Shown piece after piece: positions 56,723 through 64,000 of a stretch of 64,000 nt of DNA. The DNA comes from Leptolyngbya boryana PCC 6306 (GTDB taxonomy: Bacteria > Cyanobacteriota > Cyanobacteriia > Leptolyngbyales > Leptolyngbyaceae): contig NZ_KB731324.1 in NCBI RefSeq assembly GCF_000353285.1, positions 5,474,577 through 5,538,576 of the forward strand, in the 5' to 3' direction. Below the pieces are notes generated by a model. It was not told the origin of the DNA, ran no database searches, and saw nothing but the letters and a program-made list of their open reading frames with translations. Position numbers and translations under genes: made by a program. Within the stretch, counting starts at the first letter, position 1; the number at the start of each line of letters is the position of its first letter.

Positions 56723-56744
56723 CGGTAACACGACCGACAAACCG
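56723..56744 (+). promoter_or_regulatory. 22-bp dyad CGGTA-N12-AACCG before the GST operon
   Basis: The first half is perfect (TTCTACGGTA with the flank inverted), the second differs in one base (AACCG for TACCG). It lies 70 bases before the GST start and has the same 22-base length as the sites before ssuD, sbpA and ssuE. Confidence 0.55.
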
Positions 56745-56813
56745 GATGATGTTCTGAATTAACCTGTCTGGATCGTTACAGCAAAACTGATTTGAACTTT
56801 TAGGACATACGCT

Positions 56814-57497
56814 ATGAGTATCCTACAGCTTTACTTCACCCGGCGTTCTACCTTCTCTCAACGCACTCGCGTTGTTTTGGCAGAAAAAAAGATTGAATTT
56901 ACTCCAGTCGAAATTGATCTTGCCGATAAGCCTACTGATTTTCTCAAGATTTCTCGCTACGGGAAAGTACCTGCGATTAAGCATGGCAATGTTGAACTCT
57001 ATGAGTCTGCGATCGTCAATGAGTATCTTGATGAGGTCTTCCCAGAACCACCGCTTCTACCCAGTGATCCAGCACAAAGAGCGATCGCACGCATCTGGAT
57101 CGACTATGCAAATACTCGATTTGTACCTGCGTTTAATAAACTGCTGCGCGGTCACGATGCTCAAGAACAAGAGCAAGGGCGGAGAGAGTTCACAGAAGCG
57201 CTCTTGTATATTGAGCAAGAAGGACTCGGCAAACTCTCGAACAATGGCACTTACTGGCTAGGAGAGCAATTTAGCTTAGTTGATATTAGTTTCTATCCGT
57301 GGTTTGAACGGTTGCCTCTACTCAATCATTTCCGCAAGTTTGAACTCCCAACAGAAACTCCTCGACTGCAAGCCTGGTGGAAAGAAGTGCAGAATCGTCC
57401 TTCTATCCAATCAGTTGCTAATTCTCCTGAATACTACATTGAAAGCTTCACGAAGATTTTAGGCCAACCCACTGTAGTCGGCGCAGTTCAAAAGTAG
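56814..57497 (+). CDS. Glutathione S-transferase family protein
   Basis: The 227-residue protein has a thioredoxin-like N-domain ([20 protein letters not shown], then [38 protein letters not shown]) and an all-helical C-domain. The active residue is probably Ser or Thr/Cys-less, as in beta or zeta types; no clear cysteine is present. It opens an operon with an oxygenase-like gene and a DszA-like monooxygenase. It may cleave or conjugate the thioether substrate with glutathione. Confidence 0.87.
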   Translation: MSILQLYFTRRSTFSQRTRVVLAEKKIEFTPVEIDLADKPTDFLKISRYGKVPAIKHGNVELYESAIVNEYLDEVFPEPPLLPSDPAQRAIARIWIDYANTRFVPAFNKLLRGHDAQEQEQGRREFTEALLYIEQEGLGKLSNNGTYWLGEQFSLVDISFYPWFERLPLLNHFRKFELPTETPRLQAWWKEVQNRPSIQSVANSPEYYIESFTKILGQPTVVGAVQK

Positions 57498-57509
57498 GAA
57501 AGATCCTGT

Positions 57510-58370
57510 ATGAGTAACAGCCAGCTTCTAGATAGACTCCAAGTTGATGAACTTCCTCAAATTGAGGCAAGTTTGAACTACTTGATTCCGATGACACAAA
57601 AGCCTGTTTACTATGTTCAGGAAACGCCAGCCGGACAGCCGCAACATAGTGGATCGTTTGAGGCGCGACAAGTAGTCATCCAGAATGCGCGATCGCTCTC
57701 GAACTTATCTATCGATCGAGAAGGCTTTCAACTCGTTCATCATCACAGTTCTGTTCAGAATTTCTACGACGATGAAGCCGTTCGCCGCATTTACTATCCT
57801 GAAGCTGAAAAGCTGTTAACAGTCTTGACAGGCGCGTTCAAAGTTGTTGTGTTTGATCACAATGTTCGGAATGCACAACGGGCACAACGTCATGAAGACA
57901 ATGCCAAAGAGCCTGTGAAGCGTGTTCACAACGATTTCACAGCAAAATCTGGTTATAGCCGTGCCAGGCTTGAGCTAGCGGCGCGAGGCGTTGAGAACAT
58001 TGATGAATTGCTTCAGCATCGATTCAGTGTAGTGAATGTTTGGCGACCGATCGCTGCCCCTGTGCAAGAATCTCCGATCGCAGTTTGTGACGCGCAGAGT
58101 CTTGCCTTGACAGATCTCGTTCCACTTGATTTGGTGTACCGAGATCGCATAGGCGAAACTTACGCAATTACCTACAACTCCTTGCATCGTTGGTTCTACT
58201 TCCCACAGCAACAGCAACACGAAGTTCTACTGATCAAATGCTTTGATTCCGCAGAAGATGGGCGAGCAAGATTCACTGCTCATAGTGCATTCGACGATCC
58301 CACAAGTCCAGTCGATGCACCTTCTCGCAAAAGTATTGAACTGCGAACTTTCATTTTCTATCCCTCATAA
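57510..58370 (+). CDS. CmcJ/NvfI-family oxidoreductase
   Basis: The 286-residue protein has the family pattern: ASLNYLIPMTQKPVYYVQET, then REGFQLVHHHSSVQNFYDDE, KRVHNDFTAKSG (His-x-Asp metal motif), SVVNVWRPIAAPVQESPIAV and HRWFYFPQQQQHEVLLIKCF. CmcJ/NvfI proteins are Fe(II)/2-oxoglutarate-type enzymes or methyltransferase-like oxidoreductases in antibiotic and meroterpenoid pathways. Such a gene with GST and a DszA-type monooxygenase is unusual. It starts 12 bases after the GST stop. Confidence 0.82.
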   Translation: MSNSQLLDRLQVDELPQIEASLNYLIPMTQKPVYYVQETPAGQPQHSGSFEARQVVIQNARSLSNLSIDREGFQLVHHHSSVQNFYDDEAVRRIYYPEAEKLLTVLTGAFKVVVFDHNVRNAQRAQRHEDNAKEPVKRVHNDFTAKSGYSRARLELAARGVENIDELLQHRFSVVNVWRPIAAPVQESPIAVCDAQSLALTDLVPLDLVYRDRIGETYAITYNSLHRWFYFPQQQQHEVLLIKCFDSAEDGRARFTAHSAFDDPTSPVDAPSRKSIELRTFIFYPS

Positions 58371-58390
58371 TCTAGGAGCAAATTGACGAG

Positions 58391-59746
58391 ATGAGCGCAA
58401 GAAAACAACTGAGATTAGGCGCTTTTTTGATGAGTTCTGGGCATCACTTAGCAGCATGGCGACACCCAGATGCCAAAGCCGATGGCGGTCTGAGTTTTGA
58501 ACATTTTAAGCAAGTTTCACAAACCGCAGAGCGCGGAAAATTTGACATGATTTTCTTTGCCGATGGGGTTTCAGTCCGAGATCGCGGAAACATCAACGCG
58601 CTGAGTCGAGCAGGACACGTCGCTCATTTTGAACCGCTGACGTTACTGTCTGCTCTCTCAGTTGTCACAGAACGAATCGGTCTAGCTGCAACGGTTTCAA
58701 CCACCTACAATGAACCTTACCATCTTGCTCGCAAATTCGCTTCATTAGACTATCTCAGCGGTGGTCGAGCAGGCTGGAATCTAGTTACCTCTGCAACGAA
58801 TGCCGAAGCAAAAAACTTCAACCTCGAAAAGCATCCCGATCATAGTCCTCGCTATCAACGTGCTCGTGAGTTTGTCGAAGTTGTGACAAAGCTCTGGGAT
58901 AGTTGGGAAGATGATGCTTTCTTAAGGGATAAAGAATCTGGAGTCTACTTTGATCCAGATAAACTACATGTTCCGAACCACAAAGGCGAGTACTTTTCTG
59001 TACAAGGTCCATTGAATATTGCTCGTCCGCCTCAAGGCTATCCCGTCATAATTCAAGCAGGTTCTTCTGAGGATGGTAAGAATCTTGCCGCACAGACTGC
59101 GGAAGTCATTTTTACAGCACAGCAAACGTTGGAAGATGCTCAAGCATTCTATACAGATGTGAAAGGACGGCTCGCACAGTATGGACGATCGCCTGATCAT
59201 CTCAAGATCATGCCAGGAATTTTCCCAGTGATTGGACGAACTGAGCAAGAAGCACAAGAGAAATTCGAGCTTTTGCAATCGCTCATTCATCCTTCTGTTG
59301 GCTTGGGTCTGCTGACTGGGCTAGTCGGTGGAATTGATCTCTCGAACTATCCAATTGATGAGCCGTTGCCGAATTTGCCTGAGACGGAACTGGCTCAGAG
59401 TCGATTAAAGCTAGTTAAAGATCTCGCGCAACGAGAACAGTTAACGATTCGACAGTTGTATCTCGCGATCGCGGGGGCGCGCGGGCATCGGCAAATTGTC
59501 GGTACACCGGAATACATTGCAGATCAACTCGAAGAATGGTTTGTCAAGGAAGGCGCAGACGGCTTTAACATCATGCCGCCCTATCTACCGGGTGGCTTAG
59601 ATGAGTTTGTTGATTTAGTCATTCCTGAATTACAACGTCGGGGATTGTTCCGAACTGAATATGAAGGACAGACCTTGCGAGAAAATCTTGGGCTACCTCG
59701 TCCAGAAAACCAACACCGAACAAAAGTGTTAGCATCCATTTCTTGA
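58391..59746 (+). CDS. NtaA/SnaA/DszA-family FMNH2-dependent monooxygenase
   Basis: The 451-residue TIM-barrel flavin monooxygenase has GAFLMSSGHHLAAWRHPDA, YNEPYHLARKFASLDYLSGG and RAGWNLVTSATNAEAKNF, all typical of DszA/SnaA/NtaA enzymes. Members open C-S or C-N bonds, for example in dibenzothiophene sulfone, dimethyl sulfide or nitrilotriacetate. It needs FMNH2 from a separate reductase; SsuE or the nitroreductase at 61199 are candidates. It is third in the GST operon. The substrate is unknown. Confidence 0.9.
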   Translation: MSARKQLRLGAFLMSSGHHLAAWRHPDAKADGGLSFEHFKQVSQTAERGKFDMIFFADGVSVRDRGNINALSRAGHVAHFEPLTLLSALSVVTERIGLAATVSTTYNEPYHLARKFASLDYLSGGRAGWNLVTSATNAEAKNFNLEKHPDHSPRYQRAREFVEVVTKLWDSWEDDAFLRDKESGVYFDPDKLHVPNHKGEYFSVQGPLNIARPPQGYPVIIQAGSSEDGKNLAAQTAEVIFTAQQTLEDAQAFYTDVKGRLAQYGRSPDHLKIMPGIFPVIGRTEQEAQEKFELLQSLIHPSVGLGLLTGLVGGIDLSNYPIDEPLPNLPETELAQSRLKLVKDLAQREQLTIRQLYLAIAGARGHRQIVGTPEYIADQLEEWFVKEGADGFNIMPPYLPGGLDEFVDLVIPELQRRGLFRTEYEGQTLRENLGLPRPENQHRTKVLASIS

Positions 59747-59789
59747 CGAGAATTGTCTGAGGTAGCAGAAAAAGACGCTGTGGTTGCTT

Positions 59790-59819
59790 TTTACGATGAA
59801 GGAAGTAACCGCAGCATTT
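59790..59819. terminator. Hairpin after the monooxygenase gene
   Basis: GCTGTGGTTGCTT pairs with AAGTAACCGCAGC, allowing two G-T pairs, across a small loop. It is followed by a moderately T-rich stretch and sits between convergent genes, so it may act in both directions. Confidence 0.55.
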
Positions 59820-59847
59820 ATTTCAGCACAATGAATGTTGTGAATGG

Positions 59848-60189
59848 TCAAGATGTCATTTTGCGTAGCGTTTCAATGTTCAACGCGAGTTTTTTCCCGA
59901 GCCATAGCGCATGAGCGGTATGATCAGCAACATCATCTCCTGTTGTTGGATGCACTAAGATGTCTAATCCTTCACGATTGAGCATCAGCCATGAAACAAT
60001 CTCACCAAACTGCTCTGGGGCAAACAACACCTGATACATCGATTGCGGGTGAGGTCCTACATTTGCATCATGCCATCGTCCCAGTTGGACTTCAAAGCGA
60101 TCTCTCAATCCTTGCCGCACTCGTGCAGCTGCCTCACGACTCTCTGGATTAAAGTAAACATGCGCATGGAAATCTTTGATCTCAGTCAT
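59848..60189 (-). CDS. DOPA 4,5-dioxygenase family protein
   Basis: The 113-residue protein has the compact family pattern DFHAHVYFNPESREAAARVR, GRWHDANVGPHPQSMYQVLF and VHPTTGDDVADHTAHALWLG; the histidines would bind metal. The plant/fungal members open catechol rings. It is 22 bases downstream of the MarR gene, same strand. With GST and DszA-like genes nearby, a role in aromatic or thioether breakdown is likely but unspecific. Confidence 0.85.
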   Translation of the reverse strand: MTEIKDFHAHVYFNPESREAAARVRQGLRDRFEVQLGRWHDANVGPHPQSMYQVLFAPEQFGEIVSWLMLNREGLDILVHPTTGDDVADHTAHALWLGKKLALNIETLRKMTS

Positions 60190-60211
60190 AAGTTATTGAA
60201 TAGTCAGAACG

Positions 60212-60691
60212 TTATTCATCAGATAAACCTAGCAAAGGTTCCTCAAAAATCTCATTCAGTAATCCCAAAGCTTCATCAATTTGAGCCACTTGTTCTGCGG
60301 TCAAGCTACTGAGCAAATCTGTAATGTAAGCGCGAGTTTGAGCGCGAGTCTGATATAGATGCTGCTTACCTTCCTCGGTCAAATTGAGTACAACTCTGCG
60401 GCGTTCTTCTGGGTTGTCATACCGCTCAACATAATTCCGCTGGACGAGCCTTTCTGTATTTGCCGATGCGGTAGCACGAGTTACTCCCAAATGTTCTGCA
60501 AGTTCAGATAACGATGCGCCGGGAGTACGATCGAGAAATGCCAGTGTTCGGAACTGCGGAACAGAGAGTTCAGTACTCTTTCGTGCCCGCATATCTGCCC
60601 GGAGACAACGCATCACTAATGGAATAACCTCCACTACCTTAGAGGCGCACTGCTCCGAAATCTTTTTCCGAGACAACTTTTTGGCTCCCAT
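60212..60691 (-). CDS. MarR-family transcriptional regulator
   Basis: From ATG 60689-60691 the protein has 159 residues with the winged helix: SVPQFRTLAFLDRTPGASLS, ELAEHLGVTRATASANTERL and NPEERRRVVLNLTEEGKQHL. MarR proteins respond to phenolic or oxidised small molecules. It likely controls the dioxygenase gene downstream and perhaps the divergent nitroreductase operon. A cysteine near residue 15 (ISEQCASKV) could sense oxidation. Confidence 0.87.
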   Translation of the reverse strand: MGAKKLSRKKISEQCASKVVEVIPLVMRCLRADMRARKSTELSVPQFRTLAFLDRTPGASLSELAEHLGVTRATASANTERLVQRNYVERYDNPEERRRVVLNLTEEGKQHLYQTRAQTRAYITDLLSSLTAEQVAQIDEALGLLNEIFEEPLLGLSDE

Positions 60692-60980
60692 GCAACCGAC
60701 ACGCTCCAAATCGCTAACACAAATACGCTCAGAGTGCCATTGTACTGTATCGCCAGGATCTAAATCCACGGAGTACGTATCAGCGTCCCTGAGAGCGTCA
60801 GCGCTGGAGAATCCAAAATCTGAATTTCAATTCAAATCTTGGTGAATTTTGCAGAATCTCATCTGTATCTCTTCTATCACAAACACACTCCAACAATTAG
60901 AAACACAAATCATCAGAATTACAGATATTTTGTCTTTTAAATACTTTTTTATCCTTAGTAACTATGCGATACTTCGCACA

Positions 60981-60990
60981 ATCTACGGTG
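60981..60990 (+). promoter_or_regulatory. ATCTACGGTG half-site upstream of nitroreductase operon
   Basis: It matches the AATCTACGGTA half of the dyads before ssuD and the GST operon, but the partner half 22 bases on is not present. Confidence 0.35.
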
Positions 60991-61013
60991 AGTTGATTGA
61001 TTTAAGTAGTACT

Positions 61014-61100
61014 ATAGCAATCTAGCATACCCTATGAAACAGATGTGATGCTTTGTAGCTGTTAGTCTGCCCCAATTTCATAGATAAGTTAGATTGCTAT
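61014..61100. repeat. Small inverted-repeat element (87 bp)
   Basis: ATAGCAATCTA at 61014-61024 is inverted as TAGATTGCTAT at 61090-61100, and inside it CTATGAAA (61032) is inverted as TTTCATAG (61076). Nested inverted repeats with such ends are typical of small non-autonomous elements in cyanobacteria. Confidence 0.6.
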
Positions 61101-61198
61101 TTTTCTTAAGTTTTTTCAGAAAGGAATACCGACGCATCAACTTGCTGAAATTTCTACAATACCGTGAGGTTCACCTTCATACCTCAATCTATCCTATT

Positions 61199-62038
61199 AT
61201 GACACTTGCTCCTGATCTGTCTTCAACTAAAACTTCTCTGTTACGCGATCGCTATGGAACAGCATTCGATTTAGATGCTCCTTGGAGTCGAACTTTATCT
61301 GACCTGTTCTCTCATCGCTCAATTCGAGCTTATCTTTCTAAACCGCTACCATCAGATACTCTAGAACTCTTAGTTGCAGCAGCACAATCGGCAGCAACCT
61401 CCTCGAATCTACAGACTTGGAGTGTTATTGCAATCACAGATCAAGCTCGTAAAGAACGATTCGCTCAACTTGCAGGCGGACAATCTCATATTCAGCAATG
61501 TCCATTGTTTCTGGTCTGGGTAGCAGATCTAGCACGACTTGCTCATATTGCTGAAAATCGCGGGCTACCTCACGAAGGGTTGAACTATCTAGAGATGTTT
61601 TTGATGGCTTCGATCGATGCGAGTCTTGCGGCTCAAAATGCTGTCATCGCAGCAGAATCGCTCGGCTTGGGAACAGTCTACATTGGTGCATTGCGAAATC
61701 AACCGGAAGCAGTTTCAGCAGAACTTAATTTACCGAAGCATGTCTTTGCTGTATTCGGGTTGTGTGTTGGTTATGCTGATCCTGAAAAGCCAGCAGCGAT
61801 TAAGCCTCGTTTGCCACAGGAAGCTGTTCTGCATCAGGAGCAGTACAGTTTAGAGATTCAAAACGAAGCGATCGAGCACTATGACGAAACGATGACTCGC
61901 TTTTACGCAGAGCAGCAGATGAATACGCCTGGAAATTGGTCACAGCATTCTGTCGATCGCATTGCGACTCCAGAATCGCTGCGAAATCGCGCTCAACTGC
62001 GTGAGTTTCTGAATAATTTAGGGTTTGAGCTACGTTAA
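61199..62038 (+). CDS. Nitroreductase-family NAD(P)H:flavin oxidoreductase
   Basis: I take ATG 61199, giving 279 residues; the longer frame is not conserved-looking. The fold pattern is HRSIRAYLSKPLPSDTLELL, AAQSAATSSNLQTWSVIAIT and AAESLGLGTVYIGALRNQPE, like NfsA/FRP-type proteins that bind FMN. It could supply reduced flavin to monooxygenases or act on nitro compounds. It starts a unit with the methyltransferase (17 bases) and a binding protein. Confidence 0.85.
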   Translation: MTLAPDLSSTKTSLLRDRYGTAFDLDAPWSRTLSDLFSHRSIRAYLSKPLPSDTLELLVAAAQSAATSSNLQTWSVIAITDQARKERFAQLAGGQSHIQQCPLFLVWVADLARLAHIAENRGLPHEGLNYLEMFLMASIDASLAAQNAVIAAESLGLGTVYIGALRNQPEAVSAELNLPKHVFAVFGLCVGYADPEKPAAIKPRLPQEAVLHQEQYSLEIQNEAIEHYDETMTRFYAEQQMNTPGNWSQHSVDRIATPESLRNRAQLREFLNNLGFELR

Positions 62039-62054
62039 TTTAGAGGTTTTTCAG

Positions 62055-62864
62055 ATGGTTACTACCTACGATCCGACTTTATTTCAGGGCGCAGCTTCGT
62101 ACTATGTGCGCTATCGATCTCGCTATCCTCAAAGTCTATTTGATCGAATCGCCGATCACTTTCAACTCAGCCCTCAAGAACGCCTGTTAGATCTTGGCTG
62201 TGGAGCAGGATTAGTTGCAATTCCATTTAGCGATCGCTTTCGGGAAGTCGTCGCGATTGATCCCGATGCTGACATGCTCAAAGAAGCTCAGGCAGAAGCA
62301 GAAAGAACAGGGGTCAATAACATTCACTGGATTCACGATCGGGCAGAATCGCTTTCTGAAGAACTTGGTCAATTTCGACTGGCAACATTTGGGCGATCGT
62401 TTCACTGGATGCAGCGGGAACTCGTTGCGGAAAAATTGCGATCGCTGCTCACTGATGATGGCGGAATTGTCATTCTCAAAACGGGCGATGATCCCTGGAA
62501 TAGTCAGCTACCTTGGAAGAAAACAGCAATTTCTGTAGTCAAGCGATGGCTTGGAGATCAGCGGCGCACAGGGCAAGCAGGACAGGGCACCTGGAAATCT
62601 CTAGACGTGCCTCATGATGTGGTGTTAGAGACAGCAGGATTTACACAGCACACTACGATCGAAGTCACTTTTGAGAAAACCTGGACAGTGGATTCGTATT
62701 TAGGTTACCTCTATTCAACCGCGTTCGCGCTTCCTTCTTTTTTTGGGGAGAACCGCGAAGAATTTGAGGCAGATCTCAAAAAATCATTGTTTGAGATTGA
62801 ATCATCTGGCAACTTCACTGAAGTACTATCTGCTGCTGCACTGATTGCGCAAAAAAGTAAGTAA
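62055..62864 (+). CDS. Class I SAM-dependent methyltransferase
   Basis: From ATG 62055 the protein has 269 residues. The SAM-binding motif is LLDLGCGAGLVAIPFSDRF at about 45-63, followed by VAIDPDADML. The N-terminal GAASYYVRYRSRYPQ resembles enzymes of the UbiE/TAM type. The substrate is unknown; methylation of a thiol or other small acceptor from the pathway is possible. GAGG lies eight bases before the ATG. Confidence 0.85.
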   Translation: MVTTYDPTLFQGAASYYVRYRSRYPQSLFDRIADHFQLSPQERLLDLGCGAGLVAIPFSDRFREVVAIDPDADMLKEAQAEAERTGVNNIHWIHDRAESLSEELGQFRLATFGRSFHWMQRELVAEKLRSLLTDDGGIVILKTGDDPWNSQLPWKKTAISVVKRWLGDQRRTGQAGQGTWKSLDVPHDVVLETAGFTQHTTIEVTFEKTWTVDSYLGYLYSTAFALPSFFGENREEFEADLKKSLFEIESSGNFTEVLSAAALIAQKSK

Positions 62865-62902
62865 TTCGTCTTCAATTATCTATCTATCTTGGAGTTTGTA
62901 CA

Positions 62903-63991
62903 ATGAGATCAAGAATTAAGATCCATCGTCGTCAGTTTGTTCGCATTGTGCTGCCTGGTTTAGTCGGAGTTTCAACCGCAGCATTGGGCAGTTGTGGCAA
63001 GCCAGCTTCGACTGTCTCTAGTTCTCCCAATGCAGCAACTAATATTGCTGCCAATACTGGCTCTAGCATCGGCTCTGGAATCAAAACGAAGGTAATTCGC
63101 CTAGGCTTTCAGCAAGCAGGAGACTTAGTAAAAGTTACCGGGGTCTTAGAGAAACGATTAGAGCCATTAGGTGTCAAAGTTGAGTGGGCACAATTTGTCC
63201 AAGGTCCACAACTCATGGAAGCAATGAATGTGGATAAGATCGACTTAGGATCAGTTGGTGAAACGCCGCCTATTTTTGCTCAAGCAGCGGGAGCACAAAT
63301 CGTTTATGTTGTCGGCTCAAAAACCACGCCCCAAACTGGAAAAAGCAGTATTATCGCTGTTCCGCCGGAGTCTCCCATCCAAAAAATTGAAGATATCAAA
63401 GGACAAGAAGTTTATTTTCAGAAAGCTTCAGCCTCTCACTACTTTATCTTGGTCGCACTAAAAGAAGCAGGACTAAGCATCAAAGATATCAAAGTCAGAA
63501 GTATCCCCAATGTAGAAGCACGAGCCGCATTTATTGAAGGTAAAGTACCTGTATGGGTGTCGGGCGATCCTCACTACGCGATCGCAGAAAAGCTCGGTCG
63601 AATTCGGGTGCTTCGAGATTCCGTCGGAACGAACTCGCCCGGTGGTTACTATGTCGGTCGGCGAAAGTTTGCTGAGGAAAATCCTGAATTGCTTAAGATT
63701 GTCATTGAAGAGATTGACAAAATTGAGCAGTGGGCAGAGGCAAATCGAACCGATGCAGCTAAGCTCATTGCACCCGAACAAAAACTTGATTTAGATGTCA
63801 TGCAGAAAGTGATTGATCGGCGCACATTTGGACGCAGAGCGATTAGCCCAGACCTGATTAGGGATCAGCAACGTGTCGTCGATGTGTTCTTTGAAAATGC
63901 GTTGATTCCTAAGAGGGTCAATGTTCAAGATGCATTGTTACCCTCTGATCTCTATGCTGCAATCACGCCACAAAACATCAGCCAACGCTAA
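62903..63991 (+). CDS. Aliphatic sulfonate-type substrate-binding protein 2
   Basis: The 362-residue protein has a signal with both twin arginine and lipobox (HRRQFVRIVLPGLVGVSTAA, then LGSCGK). The binding domain follows SsuA: VIRLGFQQAGDLVKVTGVLE, EWAQFVQGPQLMEAMNVDKI, LGSVGETPPIFAQAAG. GGAGTTTGTACA precedes the ATG. Its ATPase and permease are probably just beyond the right edge. It seems a second, differently tuned sulfonate-binding protein served by this operon. Confidence 0.88.
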   Translation: MRSRIKIHRRQFVRIVLPGLVGVSTAALGSCGKPASTVSSSPNAATNIAANTGSSIGSGIKTKVIRLGFQQAGDLVKVTGVLEKRLEPLGVKVEWAQFVQGPQLMEAMNVDKIDLGSVGETPPIFAQAAGAQIVYVVGSKTTPQTGKSSIIAVPPESPIQKIEDIKGQEVYFQKASASHYFILVALKEAGLSIKDIKVRSIPNVEARAAFIEGKVPVWVSGDPHYAIAEKLGRIRVLRDSVGTNSPGGYYVGRRKFAEENPELLKIVIEEIDKIEQWAEANRTDAAKLIAPEQKLDLDVMQKVIDRRTFGRRAISPDLIRDQQRVVDVFFENALIPKRVNVQDALLPSDLYAAITPQNISQR

Positions 63992-64000
63992 GAATAGCAA

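Larger units (their letters stand above)
60692..61198. other. Divergent promoter region with a half-site and a small inverted element
   Basis: ATCTACGGTG at 60981-60990 matches the sulfur half-site. The inverted element 61014-61100 follows. The nitroreductase start at 61199 has no strong ribosome site. No other gene is visible. Confidence 0.5.

Overview
The window is chromosomal DNA of a cyanobacterium, most like a Leptolyngbya-type filamentous lineage. The evidence is the frequent HIP1 octamer (GCGATCGC) within and between genes, Psb34, an SLH-OprB porin, an HPP-type nitrite permease homologue and remnants of a cyanobacterial cox operon. No rRNA, tRNA, CRISPR array or complete insertion sequence was recognised. 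The genus is an inference.

Layout. 1-6999 holds unrelated genes: a FUSC exporter running off the left edge, the HPP permease, a DUF2231 gene followed by C-terminal scraps of ctaD and ctaE, Psb34, a zinc-ribbon/CFI-box protein and an SDR. 7000-8187 is gene-free and repeat-bearing. 8188-19257 begins the sulfur region: a secreted rhodanese, metY-metX, NIL protein, CadD-like transporter, prohibitin-like protein, four-helix copper protein, divergent LysR/Rrf2 regulators, cysK and ssuD. 19562-24960 holds a porin, MgtC-like protein and a TonB-like/ExbB/ExbD/lipoprotein operon. 25018-33589 is sulfate uptake: two sulfate-binding proteins, cysT, cysW, cysA and a second Rrf2 regulator, with a TTC38-like and a PhnD-like gene in between. 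33853-44329 carries two TauE/SafE exporters, PAP2, DUF202, an APC permease, two CadD-like transporters and three paralogous secreted proteins. 44664-55357 carries scattered sulfonate genes (ssuE, ssuB, ssuC, ssuA), two secreted or lipoproteins, a Ser/Thr kinase and an M15 peptidase. 53655-56529 is decaying DNA (flavoprotein, mrp and dienelactone hydrolase remnants). 56814-63991 looks like an organosulfur or xenobiotic pathway: GST, CmcJ/NvfI-type oxidoreductase, DszA/NtaA-type monooxygenase, DOPA-dioxygenase-like protein, MarR, nitroreductase, methyltransferase and a sulfonate-type binding protein.

How it fits together. Sulfate (SbpA/CysTWA) and sulfonates (SsuABC) enter the cell. SsuE plausibly supplies FMNH2 to SsuD and perhaps to the DszA-like enzyme, which release sulfite. 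Sulfide is fixed by CysK onto O-acetylserine or by MetY onto the O-acetylhomoserine made by MetX. TauE/SafE proteins could export excess sulfite or organosulfonate. A 22-bp dyad (CGRTA-N12-TAYCG, flanked by TAGATTA) lies before several of these genes and, with two Rrf2 regulators ending in M-F/Y-Y-I, suggests a CymR/CysK-type sulfur regulon. The most novel-looking items are that dyad, the CadD-like plus secreted two-cysteine protein module, and the GST-CmcJ-DszA operon.
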